A stretch of DNA of 64,000 nt from Shinella sp. SUS2 (GTDB taxonomy: Bacteria > Pseudomonadota > Alphaproteobacteria > Rhizobiales > Rhizobiaceae). The notes beneath the pieces were generated by a model. That model was not told the DNA's origin and searched no databases. It worked only from the letters and a program-made list of their open reading frames with translations. Positions within the stretch are counted from its first letter, which is position 1. Every line of letters starts with the position of its first letter. A program made the translations under genes and the position numbers. Location: assembly GCF_001262505.1 (NCBI RefSeq), contig NZ_KQ410739.1, forward strand, positions 112,859 through 176,858, read 5' to 3'. Shown here piece by piece: positions 42,144 to 51,453 of this stretch.

Positions 42144-43553
42144 TTACTTCGCCGTTGCCGCTTCCTCGTCCGGCCCCGGCAGACGATGGCCCGAGACGGT
42201 GGCGCCGGCATTCTTGGCCATGGTGATGAAGGGCAGGACGGCGGCGAGGGTCAGGGCGGAGATGATCATGAAGGCGATCTGGAAATCGCGCAGTTCCAGC
42301 GGGGAGCCTGTCAGCGCGGTCTCGATTTCGAGGATCGCGCCGGCAACGGCGACCCCCAGTGCCAGGCTGATCTGCTGAAGCACGGCGCTCATCGAGGTCG
42401 CCTTGCTGGCATCCGCGTCGGGGATATCGGCGAAGGACAGCGCGTTGACGCTGGTGAAGAAGAAGGAGCGCGCGAAGCCCGCGATCAAGAGCACGCCGGC
42501 CATGAACCAGAAGGGTGTCGCGGGCGTGAAAAGGCCGTTCACGAAGGTGAGAATCGCCCCGCAGATGCTGGCGACGATCAGCGTCGTGCGGAAGCCGGCG
42601 AAGGTCAGCACGCGCTTGGCGAGGAACTTGGTGGTGATGGCGCCGATCGCACCCGTGAAGGTAACGAGGCCCGACTGGAAGGGCGAGAGGCCGAAGCCGA
42701 CCTGCAGCATCAGCGGCATCAGGAAGGGCACTGCGCCGACGGAGATGCGAAACAGCGTGCCGCCGATGGCTGCTGCACGGAAGGCGCTGTCGCGGAAAAG
42801 CCTGAGATCGAGCAGCGGCGCCGGGTGCCGGCGGGCGTGGCGCACATAGAGCACGCCGCAGAGAAGGCCGATGGCCGTTGCGGCGATGCCGATGACGGGT
42901 GGCAGGGCAGGCAGGCTGACGACCGAGAGGCCGAACATCGTGCCGGACGCGGCCACCGCGCTCAGGAAGAAGCCGCGCCAGTCGAGCGGCGGCGGCGCGG
43001 CGGCGCGGATATCCGGGAGGTAGAGGCCGGACAGCACATAACCGGCAATGCCGACCGGCACGTTGATCAGGAAAATCCAGTGCCAGGAGAAGTAGGTGGT
43101 GATGAAGCCGCCCAGCGGCGGACCGGCGAGCGGGCCGACAAGCGCGGGGATCGTCAGCAGCGCCATGGCCGAGACGAGTTCGGCGCGCGAGGTGCTGCGC
43201 ACCAGGACGAGGCGTGCGACAGGCGTCATCATCGCTCCGCCCATGCCCTGCAGGAAGCGTGCGACGACGAAGGCAAGAAGGCTGCCGGAAACCGCACAGA
43301 GGATGGAGCCGATGACGAAGACGAGGATGGCGAGGCGGAAGACGCGTTTGGCGCCGAAGCGGTCGGCCATCCACCCGCTGAGCGGAATGAAGGTCGCGAG
43401 CGACACCATGTAGGAGGTGAGCGCCAGTTTCAGCGTGATCGGCCCCACGCCGAGATCGGCCGCGATGGCCGGCAGCGAGGTGGAGATGACGGTGGAGTCC
43501 ATCTGCTCCATGAAGAGCGCGACGGCAAGGATGAGCGGGACGATACGGTTCAT
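42144..43553 (-). CDS. MFS drug exporter, DHA2 (EmrB/QacA-like) family
   Basis: A 469-residue inner-membrane transporter with about 14 hydrophobic segments. MNRIVPLILAVALFMEQMDSTVISTSLPAIAADL is the DHA2 start with the D-S-T motif in helix 1, and GWMADRFGAKRVF is the MFS loop 2-3 motif. It uses the proton gradient to export drugs or metabolites. I prefer ATG at 43553 over an upstream TTG. Divergent from the MBL gene. Confidence 0.9.
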   Translation of the reverse strand: MNRIVPLILAVALFMEQMDSTVISTSLPAIAADLGVGPITLKLALTSYMVSLATFIPLSGWMADRFGAKRVFRLAILVFVIGSILCAVSGSLLAFVVARFLQGMGGAMMTPVARLVLVRSTSRAELVSAMALLTIPALVGPLAGPPLGGFITTYFSWHWIFLINVPVGIAGYVLSGLYLPDIRAAAPPPLDWRGFFLSAVAASGTMFGLSVVSLPALPPVIGIAATAIGLLCGVLYVRHARRHPAPLLDLRLFRDSAFRAAAIGGTLFRISVGAVPFLMPLMLQVGFGLSPFQSGLVTFTGAIGAITTKFLAKRVLTFAGFRTTLIVASICGAILTFVNGLFTPATPFWFMAGVLLIAGFARSFFFTSVNALSFADIPDADASKATSMSAVLQQISLALGVAVAGAILEIETALTGSPLELRDFQIAFMIISALTLAAVLPFITMAKNAGATVSGHRLPGPDEEAATAK

Positions 43554-43864
43554 CGGCAAATCAGGGTGCAAGGCCCTCGTGCAGGCCCGCCCGACTTCTG
43601 CGCCCCGCGTTGCGATCTGTCAAATCGTAAGGCCCTTCCCGGGCCGCATTGCGGGCAAGGAGGCGCAGCGGTGTTGCCGGCAGGGGACGTGGAAAACGGC
43701 GGTAAAAGGGCCGTGGGTGCGGGGACGCGTCTCGCGCCTGCGCATCACAAGCCCGTGAAACCGCGTGCCCGGATCGTGACAGCGCCCTAGATGGACGCAT
43801 GTCATCTTCATGCCGAGCCGGACGCTCGGCCGGCAAGGCAGCCCTTCACCAAAGAGGAAGATCC
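43554..43864. other. Divergent intergenic region
   Basis: About 310 bases between the divergent MFS and metallo-hydrolase genes. It must hold both promoters, but I see no clear -35/-10 pair, strong operator or small gene. AAAGAGGAAG just before 43865 is the ribosome binding site of the metallo-hydrolase. Confidence 0.4.
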
Positions 43865-44860
43865 ATGGGAGACCATTCGACAATCTCGCGCCGGTCCTTG
43901 TTTCTCGCCGCGGGCCTCGGCACATTGGCCGCGCCCCTGGTGCTGAACCGCGCCACCGCCCTTGCCCAATCGGAAAGCGACGCCACCGACATGCGCGTGA
44001 GCCCCCTTGAGACCCGCAGCCTGAAGCTCGGCAGTTTCCGCGTGCTGACGGTGCGCGACGGCATGCGCCCTTCCGGTGCGCCGAACGAGACGTTCGGCAC
44101 CAACCAGCCCGCCGAGGCCGTCGGCGCCCTGCTGGCCGAAAATTTCCTTCCGGCCGACCGTTTCGTCAACAGCTTCACGCCGACACTGGTCGATACCGGC
44201 TCGGAGGTCGTGCTCTTCGATACCGGCATGGGCGAGGGCGGACGCGAGGCGGGCATGGGCCGTCTTCTGGAAGGGTTGAACTATGCGGGCTACACGCCGG
44301 ATCAGATCTCCGTCGTCGTCATCACCCATATGCATGGCGACCATATCGGCGGCCTGATGGAGGGCGGCAAACCGGCCTTTGCGAATGCGCGCTACGTCAC
44401 GGGCCGCACGGAATATGATTTCTGGGTCAATCCGGAGCGCATGGGAACGCCCGCCGAACAGAGCCACCAGAACGTGCTCGCCAAGGTGCAGCCGCTGGCG
44501 GAGAAGCTCACCTTCATCGAGGACGAGGGCGAGGTCGTGCCCGGCATTCGCGGGCTCAACGCCTTCGGCCATTCGCCGGGGCACATGATCTTCCGCGTCG
44601 AATCGGAGGGCAGGGCGCTGATTCTGACGGCGGACACCGCCAACCACTTCGTGCTCTCGCTCCAGCGGCCCGACTGGGAAGTGCGCTTCGACATGGACAA
44701 GGCTCAGGCCGCCGCGACGCGCAAGAAGGTCTTCGACATGATCGCCACCGACAGGCTGGCCTTCGTCGGCTACCACATGCCGTTCCCGGCGGCCGGCTTC
44801 GTGGAGAAGGCGGGCGAGGGCTACCGCTTTGTGCCGGTGAGCTACCAGTTCGACGTCTGA
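43865..44860 (+). CDS. Exported MBL-fold metallo-hydrolase
   Basis: A 331-residue metallo-beta-lactamase-fold enzyme. The N-terminus has a twin-arginine signal (SRRSLFLAAGLGTLAAPLVL), so it is likely folded in the cytoplasm and exported to the periplasm. The metal motif is THMHGDHIGG, with further ligands in GHSPGHM and LTADTAN. The fold resembles lactonase/quorum-quenching and other MBL hydrolases; substrate not determinable. A terminator hairpin follows. Confidence 0.88.
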   Translation: MGDHSTISRRSLFLAAGLGTLAAPLVLNRATALAQSESDATDMRVSPLETRSLKLGSFRVLTVRDGMRPSGAPNETFGTNQPAEAVGALLAENFLPADRFVNSFTPTLVDTGSEVVLFDTGMGEGGREAGMGRLLEGLNYAGYTPDQISVVVITHMHGDHIGGLMEGGKPAFANARYVTGRTEYDFWVNPERMGTPAEQSHQNVLAKVQPLAEKLTFIEDEGEVVPGIRGLNAFGHSPGHMIFRVESEGRALILTADTANHFVLSLQRPDWEVRFDMDKAQAAATRKKVFDMIATDRLAFVGYHMPFPAAGFVEKAGEGYRFVPVSYQFDV

Positions 44861-44882
44861 ACGCCTTCCGTTCCCCGGAATC

Positions 44883-44916
44883 GAAACGGCCCGCCTCGTC
44901 AAGGGCGGGCCGTTTC
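44883..44916. terminator. Terminator hairpin
   Basis: GAAACGGCCCGCC (44883-44895) pairs with its exact complement at 44904-44916. It lies between the convergent metallo-hydrolase and DUF1476 genes and can serve both; the following T-run is short. Confidence 0.7.
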
Positions 44917-44930
44917 CTCGAAAGGATTTG

Positions 44931-45239
44931 TCAGTAGCCGCGCATGTCCCGGGCGACATCCTTGAGCATCATGACCATGCGGTCGCGCAGCTCGTCGTCG
45001 GGACAGTTGACGCCCGCCGAGCGAAGGTCGGCGCGGACACGGTTGAAGGCACCGTCCGCAGCGCTGACGTCGGCCATGGCGAGTTCGCGGGCATAGGCCT
45101 CGCCGTCGGGGCGGTGCATGGTATTGGCAGCCCACAGGCCGAGCAGCGCATTGCGGCGCGCGTTGGCCTTGAACATGAATTCCTGCTGGTAGGCGAATTC
45201 GTCTTCGAGCGCACGTGCTCTTTTCTTCAGTGCAGACAT
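44931..45239 (-). CDS. DUF1476 protein (ATP-synthase zeta-subunit-like)
   Basis: A 102-residue helical protein: MSALKKRARALEDEFAYQQE, then FKANARRNALLGLWAANTM and FNRVRADLRSAGVNCPDDELRDRMVMML. This is the DUF1476 pattern (E..FA..EE..FK..ARRN.LLG.WAA) known in alphaproteobacteria from the inhibitory zeta subunit of F1-ATPase. Its N-terminus differs from the inhibitory segment I remember, so it may be a paralogue. Start at 45239, because the long upstream extension is not protein-like. Confidence 0.8.
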   Translation of the reverse strand: MSALKKRARALEDEFAYQQEFMFKANARRNALLGLWAANTMHRPDGEAYARELAMADVSAADGAFNRVRADLRSAGVNCPDDELRDRMVMMLKDVARDMRGY

Positions 45240-45519
45240 CGATTTCCCCGTTCTTCTATTGTTGCTTTGTGTATGGCCCTTTCTGTCCTGGCCACGAAAA
45301 CGGTTATACACGCGAAGATTTAAAAGACCGGCAGCGGACACGGCTAAGAATTCGTCAATCGCGCAATGCGGGGAAGCGGCCGCTTTTGCTATTCCCAAGC
45401 CGTCATGAACGTGTTACCAGCCCTCGCCAACTTCCAAGAATTTCTTGCAAGCGACCGAGGCGGACAACTCCCAATGTTCCCCTTGGTGCGTAAGCTTTAT
45501 CCTAAAAGGAACTTGGCCC

Positions 45520-47016
45520 ATGGCGCGCATCATTGAAACGGCAACCGGTCTCGAAGCCCTGACCTTCGACGACGTCCTCCTGCAACCTGGTCACTCCGAG
45601 GTCATGCCGGGCCAGACGAACATCGCCACCCGCATCGCGCACGATTTCGAACTCAACCTGCCGATCCTCTCCTCCGCCATGGACACGGTGACGGAGAGCC
45701 GTCTCGCCATCGCCATGGCGCAGGCCGGTGGCCTCGGCGTCATCCACCGCAACCTGACCCCCGCCGAACAGGCCGAGGAAGTCCGCCAGGTGAAGAAATT
45801 CGAGAGCGGCATGGTCGTCAATCCCGTGACGATCGGCCCGGATGCGACGCTTGCCGACGCGCTGTCGCTGATGAAGGCGCATGGCATTTCCGGCATCCCG
45901 GTCGTCGAGAATGGCGGCAATGGCAAGGCCGGCCGCCTCGTCGGCATCCTGACGAACCGCGACGTGCGCTTCGCCTCCGACCAGAGCCAGAAGATCTATG
46001 AACTGATGACCCGTGAGAACCTGATCACGGTGAAGGAAAGTGTCGATCAGCAGGAAGCCAAGCGCCTGCTTCACACGCACCGCATCGAGAAGCTGCTGGT
46101 GGTCGATGGCGACGGCCGTTGCGTCGGCCTCATCACGGTGAAGGACATCGAGAAGTCGCAGCTCAACCCGAATGCGTCGAAGGATGTGCAGGGGCGCCTG
46201 CGCGCCGCCGCCGCCATCTCTGTCGGCGATGACGGCTTCGAACGTGCCGAGCGCCTGATCGAGGCGGGCGTCGACCTCATCGTCGTCGATACGGCGCACG
46301 GCCATTCGCAGCGCGTGCTGGACGCCGTCGCCCGCGTGAAGAAGCTGTCGAACTCCGTGCGCATCATGGCCGGTAACGTCGCCACGTCCGACGGCACCAA
46401 GGCGCTGATCGATGCGGGTGCCGATGCCGTCAAGGTCGGTATCGGCCCGGGCTCGATCTGCACCACCCGCATCGTCGCCGGCGTCGGCGTGCCGCAGCTT
46501 GCCGCCATCATGGCTTCGGTCGAGGCGGCGCAGGCTCAGGGTATCCCGGTCATCGCCGACGGCGGCATCAAGTTCTCCGGCGACCTTGCCAAGGCGATCG
46601 CCGCCGGCGCCTCGGCCGTCATGGTCGGCTCGCTGCTCGCCGGCACGGATGAAAGCCCGGGCGAGGTGTTCCTGTACCAGGGCCGCTCCTTCAAGGCCTA
46701 TCGCGGCATGGGCTCGGTGGGCGCCATGGCCCGCGGCTCGGCCGACCGCTACTTCCAGGCGGAAGTGCGCGACACGCTGAAGCTGGTGCCCGAAGGCATC
46801 GAGGGCCAGGTGCCCTACAAGGGCCCGGTTTCGGGCGTGCTGCACCAGCTCGCCGGTGGCCTGAAGGCGTCCATGGGCTATGTCGGCGGCAAGGACCTCA
46901 AGGATTACCAGGAGAAGGCGACCTTCGTGCGCATCTCCGGCGCGGGCCTTCGCGAAAGCCATGCCCATGACGTGACGATCACCCGCGAAAGCCCGAATTA
47001 TCCGGGCGCGGTCTGA
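45520..47016 (+). CDS. guaB: Inosine-5'-monophosphate dehydrogenase
   Basis: A 498-residue cytoplasmic enzyme that oxidises IMP to XMP with NAD+, the committed step of GMP synthesis. The (beta/alpha)8 barrel begins LTFDDVLLQPGHSEV. Two CBS domains occupy about residues 100-215. The catalytic cysteine is in KVGIGPGSICTTR, and the flap arginine region is YRGMGSVGAM. AAAAGGAAC precedes ATG 45520. A long 280-base upstream gap suggests its own promoter. A terminator follows. Confidence 0.96.
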   Translation: MARIIETATGLEALTFDDVLLQPGHSEVMPGQTNIATRIAHDFELNLPILSSAMDTVTESRLAIAMAQAGGLGVIHRNLTPAEQAEEVRQVKKFESGMVVNPVTIGPDATLADALSLMKAHGISGIPVVENGGNGKAGRLVGILTNRDVRFASDQSQKIYELMTRENLITVKESVDQQEAKRLLHTHRIEKLLVVDGDGRCVGLITVKDIEKSQLNPNASKDVQGRLRAAAAISVGDDGFERAERLIEAGVDLIVVDTAHGHSQRVLDAVARVKKLSNSVRIMAGNVATSDGTKALIDAGADAVKVGIGPGSICTTRIVAGVGVPQLAAIMASVEAAQAQGIPVIADGGIKFSGDLAKAIAAGASAVMVGSLLAGTDESPGEVFLYQGRSFKAYRGMGSVGAMARGSADRYFQAEVRDTLKLVPEGIEGQVPYKGPVSGVLHQLAGGLKASMGYVGGKDLKDYQEKATFVRISGAGLRESHAHDVTITRESPNYPGAV

Positions 47017-47044
47017 TCGATCGCCGATCGCTGATATGCCTTCG

Positions 47045-47069
47045 AATGCCCGGCTTTGCCGGGCATTTT
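47045..47069 (+). terminator. Intrinsic terminator of guaB
   Basis: AATGCCCGGC (47045-47054) and GCCGGGCATT (47058-47067) form a 10-bp stem with loop TTT, followed by TT. Confidence 0.85.
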
Positions 47070-47162
47070 CGTCTCCGGGGCCTGCGCGAATCCTGTTTTG
47101 TTTTTCCACGTATGCGCTAGGATCGGCCACCGGCAATCTCGCCGGTTTCACTGGGGGACAAC

Positions 47163-47522
47163 ATGAAGAAGATACTGGCTGGCGCCCTTCTGGGCCTGGG
47201 TCTGGTCGTGCCTGCGCATGCGCAGACGGTCAATGCCGGCACCTACAATGTCGAAGGCACGAATCTCGACGGCTCGACCTATGGCGGCACGGCGACGATC
47301 GAGCTGACGAGCGAGACGACCTGCTCGATCGAGTGGCATACCGGTTCGACCACGTCGAACGGCATCTGCATGCTCTATGGCGATGCCTTCGCCGCCGGCT
47401 ACGTGCTTGGCGATGCGGTCGGCCTCATCGTCTATCAGGTCAAGGGCGACGGATCGCTGGAAGGCGCCTGGACGATCAGCGGCAAGGACGGTTCGGGCAC
47501 CGAAAATCTGACGCCGCAATAA
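47163..47522 (+). CDS. Small periplasmic hypothetical protein
   Basis: A 119-residue protein with a clear signal peptide (MKKILAGALLGLGLVVPAHA, cleavage after AHA). The mature part is short and beta-rich (AGTYNVEGTNLDGSTYGGTA, IEWHTGSTTSNGICMLYGD). No family recognised. Confidence 0.75.
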   Translation: MKKILAGALLGLGLVVPAHAQTVNAGTYNVEGTNLDGSTYGGTATIELTSETTCSIEWHTGSTTSNGICMLYGDAFAAGYVLGDAVGLIVYQVKGDGSLEGAWTISGKDGSGTENLTPQ

Positions 47523-47619
47523 TCGCTTCCTCCTTCGGCTTGTCGCAATGGTCCTTTCCGGTTGAGGCTTTCACCGGAAACCCCTAAACCGGTTCAAACC
47601 GACAAGCCGAAGGATAACC

Positions 47620-48039
47620 ATGTCTCCCACGGAAGCCACGATCTGGCCGATGATCGCGCATGTCGCGCTCGTCTTCTCTCTCTACCTTCTGCTGTCGATG
47701 CGCCGCATGCGGGCCGTCAGGCAAGGGCAGGCCCGGCCGGAACAGTTCCGCGAAAATCGCGAGGAGCCCACCGAAAGCCTCGTCGTCAAGAACGCCATCG
47801 CCAACCAGTTCGAGTTGCCGGTGCTGTTCTATGCCGTCAGCATCCTTCTCTATCTCGTCGATGCGGACAATCCGGTGACCGTCGCCGGTGGCTGGCTGTT
47901 CGTGGCGCTTCGTTATGCCCATGCCTATGTGCATGTCACCAGCAACCGCCTGCGCTATCGCCGGCCGCTCTTCATTGCCGGCTTTGCGGTGCTCGGCCTC
48001 CTCTGGCTCTGGCTCGGCATATGGCTTGCCTTCACCTGA
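47620..48039 (+). CDS. MAPEG family membrane protein
   Basis: A 139-residue integral membrane protein with four hydrophobic helices. NAIANQFELPVLFYAVSILL and LRYAHAYVHVTSNRLRYR carry the MAPEG pattern of membrane glutathione-dependent enzymes. AAGGATAACC precedes the ATG. Stand-alone gene. Confidence 0.85.
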   Translation: MSPTEATIWPMIAHVALVFSLYLLLSMRRMRAVRQGQARPEQFRENREEPTESLVVKNAIANQFELPVLFYAVSILLYLVDADNPVTVAGGWLFVALRYAHAYVHVTSNRLRYRRPLFIAGFAVLGLLWLWLGIWLAFT

Positions 48040-48152
48040 TCCGCGACCAGCCGGCATAACATCGGCTGACCCTTGCGGTAACGCAGTTGTGTTCGGCAGC
48101 TTTTCGCGCGCGGCCTATCTTATCCTGCGGAGAACCAGCCGGAGGATCCGCC

Positions 48153-49028
48153 ATGGACAAGCCGCAGATCACGCAGGCGATGATCAACGCCTATGATGAA
48201 TACACCCATCTGACGCTCGATCGCCGCCGTTTCATGGAGCGCCTGACGGCGCTCGCCGGGTCGGGTGCGGCGGCTGCCGCCATCGCCCCGCTGCTCGCCG
48301 CCAATTCGGCGAGCGCCGAGATCATCGCGTCGGATGATCAGCGCCTTGCCGCCAAGGATGTCGTCTATGGCGGCAGCTCGGGCGAGATGAAGGGCTATCT
48401 CGTGCGGCCGAAGGAGGCGACGGCGCCGCTCGGTAGCGTGATCGTCATCCACGAGAACCGCGGCCTCAACCCGCACACCCGCGATGTCGCCCGCCGGATG
48501 GCGCTGGATGGCTTCATCGCGCTCGCCCCCGATTTCCTCTCGCCGTCCGGCGGTACGCCGGACAATGAGGATCAGGCTCGCGAAATGATCGGCAAGCTCG
48601 ATCCGGCGGTAACGGTGGCCAATGCGGAGGCAAGCCTGCAGTTCCTGGCAAAGCTCGACGGTGCGAATGGCAAGGTCGGCGCCGTCGGCTTCTGCTGGGG
48701 CGGCGGCCTCGTCAATCGCTTCGCCGCCAGGTCGCCGGACCTGAAGGCGGGTGTCGCCTATTACGGAGCGCAGGCGGCGGCCGAGGACGTGCCCGGCATC
48801 AAGGCTGCGCTGATGCTGCACTATGCCGGCCTCGACGAGCGCATCAATGCCGGCATCGACGCCTATCGCAAGGCGCTGGAGGCAAACGGCAAAACCTTCG
48901 AGATCCACATGTATGACGGCGTCAACCATGCCTTCAACAACGACACATCGGCCGCGCGCTACGACAAGGCCGCGGCGGACCTCGCCTGGCAGCGCACCGT
49001 GGATTTCCTGAAAAAGAACCTCGCCTGA
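48153..49028 (+). CDS. Dienelactone hydrolase family protein
   Basis: A 291-residue alpha/beta hydrolase. The catalytic cysteine is in VGFCWGGG, the histidine in VNHAFNN, and the HENRG motif with the associated glutamate is present. A hydrophobic alanine-rich stretch near residues 30-55 (RRRFMERLTALAGSG) resembles a twin-arginine-type export signal placed after a 20-residue leader, as in other exported dienelactone hydrolases. GGAGGA precedes ATG 48153. Substrate unknown. Confidence 0.87.
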   Translation: MDKPQITQAMINAYDEYTHLTLDRRRFMERLTALAGSGAAAAAIAPLLAANSASAEIIASDDQRLAAKDVVYGGSSGEMKGYLVRPKEATAPLGSVIVIHENRGLNPHTRDVARRMALDGFIALAPDFLSPSGGTPDNEDQAREMIGKLDPAVTVANAEASLQFLAKLDGANGKVGAVGFCWGGGLVNRFAARSPDLKAGVAYYGAQAAAEDVPGIKAALMLHYAGLDERINAGIDAYRKALEANGKTFEIHMYDGVNHAFNNDTSAARYDKAAADLAWQRTVDFLKKNLA

Positions 49029-49084
49029 GCGGCCTTCGGAAAATTGTGCCAGAATAAAATAAGTGACTGTTCCGTATAAGCAAA

Positions 49085-49118
49085 CGGGGCCGGGTTCCAT
49101 CAGGGCGCGGCCCCGCTT
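49085..49118 (+). terminator. Probable terminator hairpin
   Basis: CGGGGCCG (49085-49092) pairs with CGGCCCCG (49108-49115) and is followed by CTTTC; weak T-run. Confidence 0.5.
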
Positions 49119-49217
49119 TCGATAGGGGCAACAGCAACATCGCAAACCTGCGAACCCAGCAAAACATTGCGGGGCGCGAGCGTGCGACATCATCATCAGT
49201 CAAACAGGATATTTTCC

Positions 49218-49574
49218 GTGAAATTCATCGCGACCAAGTCGGTTGCCGCCCTTGCTGCGGCAGCCCTGCTCATTTCTGCGCCCATGACCCTCGCAGCCGG
49301 CATGAAGTTCGATATCAAGAACGATTCCGGCTACATCATCGACGGCTTCTACACCGGCGAAAACGGTGACTGGAGCGCCAACTGGATGAACTTCAAGCTC
49401 GATGGCGGCGAGACGGCCAATATGGAGTTCAACTACGACGGTCCGTGCGACATCGAGTTCTATGTGAGCTGGGAGGCCGAGGACGGCTCCAGCATCAAGG
49501 GCGAGGAGACCTCGATCAACATCTGTGAGGCGAACACGATCTATTTCGACGGCAAGCAGGCCACCTACGACTGA
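49218..49574 (+). CDS. Small secreted hypothetical protein
   Basis: A 118-residue protein from GTG 49218 with AGGA nine bases upstream. The signal peptide (KFIATKSVAALAAAALLISA) is cut near TLAAG. The mature part is acidic and rich in aromatic residues (FDIKNDSGYIIDGFYTGENG, two cysteines), like other small periplasmic proteins of rhizobia. Family not recognised. Confidence 0.75.
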   Translation: MKFIATKSVAALAAAALLISAPMTLAAGMKFDIKNDSGYIIDGFYTGENGDWSANWMNFKLDGGETANMEFNYDGPCDIEFYVSWEAEDGSSIKGEETSINICEANTIYFDGKQATYD

Positions 49575-49654
49575 TCGGACGTTTGGATGGATCGACGGCC
49601 CCGGCATGGAGACATGCCGGGGTCATGGACAGCGCTGCCTGTCTTCGAAGCGCT

Positions 49655-50230
49655 CTACGCCGCCGGCAGGTCGAGGCGCATGGCGCAGCGCGTGTCGCGC
49701 TGCAGCCCGTGTTCGGCCTCAAGGTCGAGCACCGCCTTGAGACGCGGCGACAGCGCGGCCTCGTCCAGCGTGCCGAAGCCGAGCCGCTGGTAGTAGGGGC
49801 AGTTCCAGGGGATGGTACTAAAGGTCGTCAGGGTCACCGCGTCGAGGCGGTGCGCCGCGGCCGCGTCGATCGCGTGCCGGATCAGCTTGCGGCCGATGCC
49901 GAAGCCCTGGTGCAGGTGATCGACGGAAATCTCGCAGATGTGCAGTTCCCGCTCGGCAATCTCGGCGCTCAGGAAGCCGACCGGCTGGTCGTCCCCGGTT
50001 GCCGCCACCCAGTTCGTTCCCTTTTCGATGAGGTCGCAGTGCCGATCCGCGCTCTGCACGTCGCCAACGGCGAGCCACGAGAAGGCCTCGATCAGGCGGA
50101 AGGCCTGTGCGGCCGAGCGCTCGATCTGGCGCAGCGCCTCGACCTCGTCTTCGCGGGCAGGGCGGATTGTAACCATCGACGGCCCGGCCTTGCCTGCGGG
50201 AATGCCGTCGAGGGGAAGCTGCGTCACCAT
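49655..50230 (-). CDS. GNAT-family N-acetyltransferase
   Basis: A 191-residue acyl-CoA-dependent acetyltransferase. The acetyl-CoA loop is HQGFGIGRKLIRHAID, followed by TLTTFSTIPWNCPYYQRLGF. Its start overlaps the end of the LysR gene by seven bases, suggesting one transcript; an internal start at 50176 is also possible. Substrate unknown. Confidence 0.88.
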   Translation of the reverse strand: MVTQLPLDGIPAGKAGPSMVTIRPAREDEVEALRQIERSAAQAFRLIEAFSWLAVGDVQSADRHCDLIEKGTNWVAATGDDQPVGFLSAEIAERELHICEISVDHLHQGFGIGRKLIRHAIDAAAAHRLDAVTLTTFSTIPWNCPYYQRLGFGTLDEAALSPRLKAVLDLEAEHGLQRDTRCAMRLDLPAA

Positions 50231-51189
50231 CCGGGCAGGATGTTGCCGGGCCTCAGGCGCGACACACGCGGGAAGAGCTTCACCTCCGCCTCAGGCAGGT
50301 CGTCGGCGGCTGTCAACGGTGTGATGTTGTCGAGGCAGGCGGTGATATGGCTGGTGATGGCATTGGAAAGCGAGGGCGAGAGACCCGGTCGCCGCATGAT
50401 GCCGATCTGCACCGGCGCGAGCGGCGGAAAGCCGTCCGCCTGCGTCAACACCTTCATGCCGGGGCGCAGCGCCGATTCCGGCAGGACCGAAACCGCCATG
50501 CCCGCCATCACGGCTGCTGCGACGACGGTCGAGGACCAGCTGGTGAACAGCACCTGGTAGTCGCGCCCGACCGAATCGAGCGCCGCACAGGCGATCTGCC
50601 GCCACTGACAGTCGCGCCGACCGACGGCGAGCGGCACCGGCGCGTTTTCCGGCAGCGGATGGTTGGCCGACATGACCCAGCAGAGCGGCTCCGTCCGCAC
50701 GACATCGGACTGGCGCTGGCGCGGATTGTGGGTGACGAGCGCGATGTCGAGCTCGCCCTTGGCCATCTTTTCCGCGAGGTCCACCGAAGGCTCGCAGACG
50801 ATGAAGAGCTCGACATTCGGGTGCGTCTTGGCGAACCGCATGATGATCTCGGGCATGTAGCGGTCGGCATAATCGTCCGGCGTGCCGATGCGCAGCAGGC
50901 CCTCGAGGCGGTTGTCGTCGAAGGCGGCGATGGCCTCGTTGTTGAGGCGCAGCATCCGGCGCGCATAGTTGAGCAGGCGCTCGCCCTCCGCGGTCAACCG
51001 ATTGCCGCGGCCGTCCTTCATGAAGAGCTGTTTGCCGATGCGCTCCTCAAGGCGCCGCATCTGCATCGAAACGGCCGACTGGGTCTTGAAAACCCGCTCG
51101 GCGGCCCGGGTGAAGCTGCCGGTATCGGCGATCGCGACGAAAGTCTGGAGCTGGTCTATGTCTAGCGGAGCGGACATAACGATATCCAT
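50224..51189 (-). CDS. LysR-family regulator (LsrB/VtlR-like)
   Basis: A 321-residue LysR protein: N-terminal HTH (LDIDQLQTFVAIADTGSFTR, then FKTQSAVSMQMRRLEERIGK) and a substrate-binding domain (GLLRIGTPDDYADRYMPEI). The text resembles rhizobial LsrB / Brucella VtlR as I recall them. Those regulate oxidative-stress or envelope genes and small DUF1127 proteins. A DUF1127 gene is divergent here at 51454, which supports the link. The start may be the second methionine at 51177. Confidence 0.85.
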   Translation of the reverse strand: MDIVMSAPLDIDQLQTFVAIADTGSFTRAAERVFKTQSAVSMQMRRLEERIGKQLFMKDGRGNRLTAEGERLLNYARRMLRLNNEAIAAFDDNRLEGLLRIGTPDDYADRYMPEIIMRFAKTHPNVELFIVCEPSVDLAEKMAKGELDIALVTHNPRQRQSDVVRTEPLCWVMSANHPLPENAPVPLAVGRRDCQWRQIACAALDSVGRDYQVLFTSWSSTVVAAAVMAGMAVSVLPESALRPGMKVLTQADGFPPLAPVQIGIMRRPGLSPSLSNAITSHITACLDNITPLTAADDLPEAEVKLFPRVSRLRPGNILPGW

Positions 51190-51453
51190 AAGATTGTTTG
51201 ATTGATACTATTAGAAACATTCGTTGGACTGATCAATGGCTTTCTGCGAAAAAGCAAGTGTCGAACGAGTGACCTCTCCGCCAGGCCATCGTTCGACAGG
51301 ATCTGCCGCCTCCCTCGACCTCCCGGCGACGGCTCTTCTTGAAAACCGACTTTTGAACCGCCGCCCGATCCCTGCGGGCGACGAACGATCACGGGTGCCG
51401 CGCGAAACCCCATCGAAGGACGATGGATCGCCGGGCCGGAAAGGAGAAATGCC

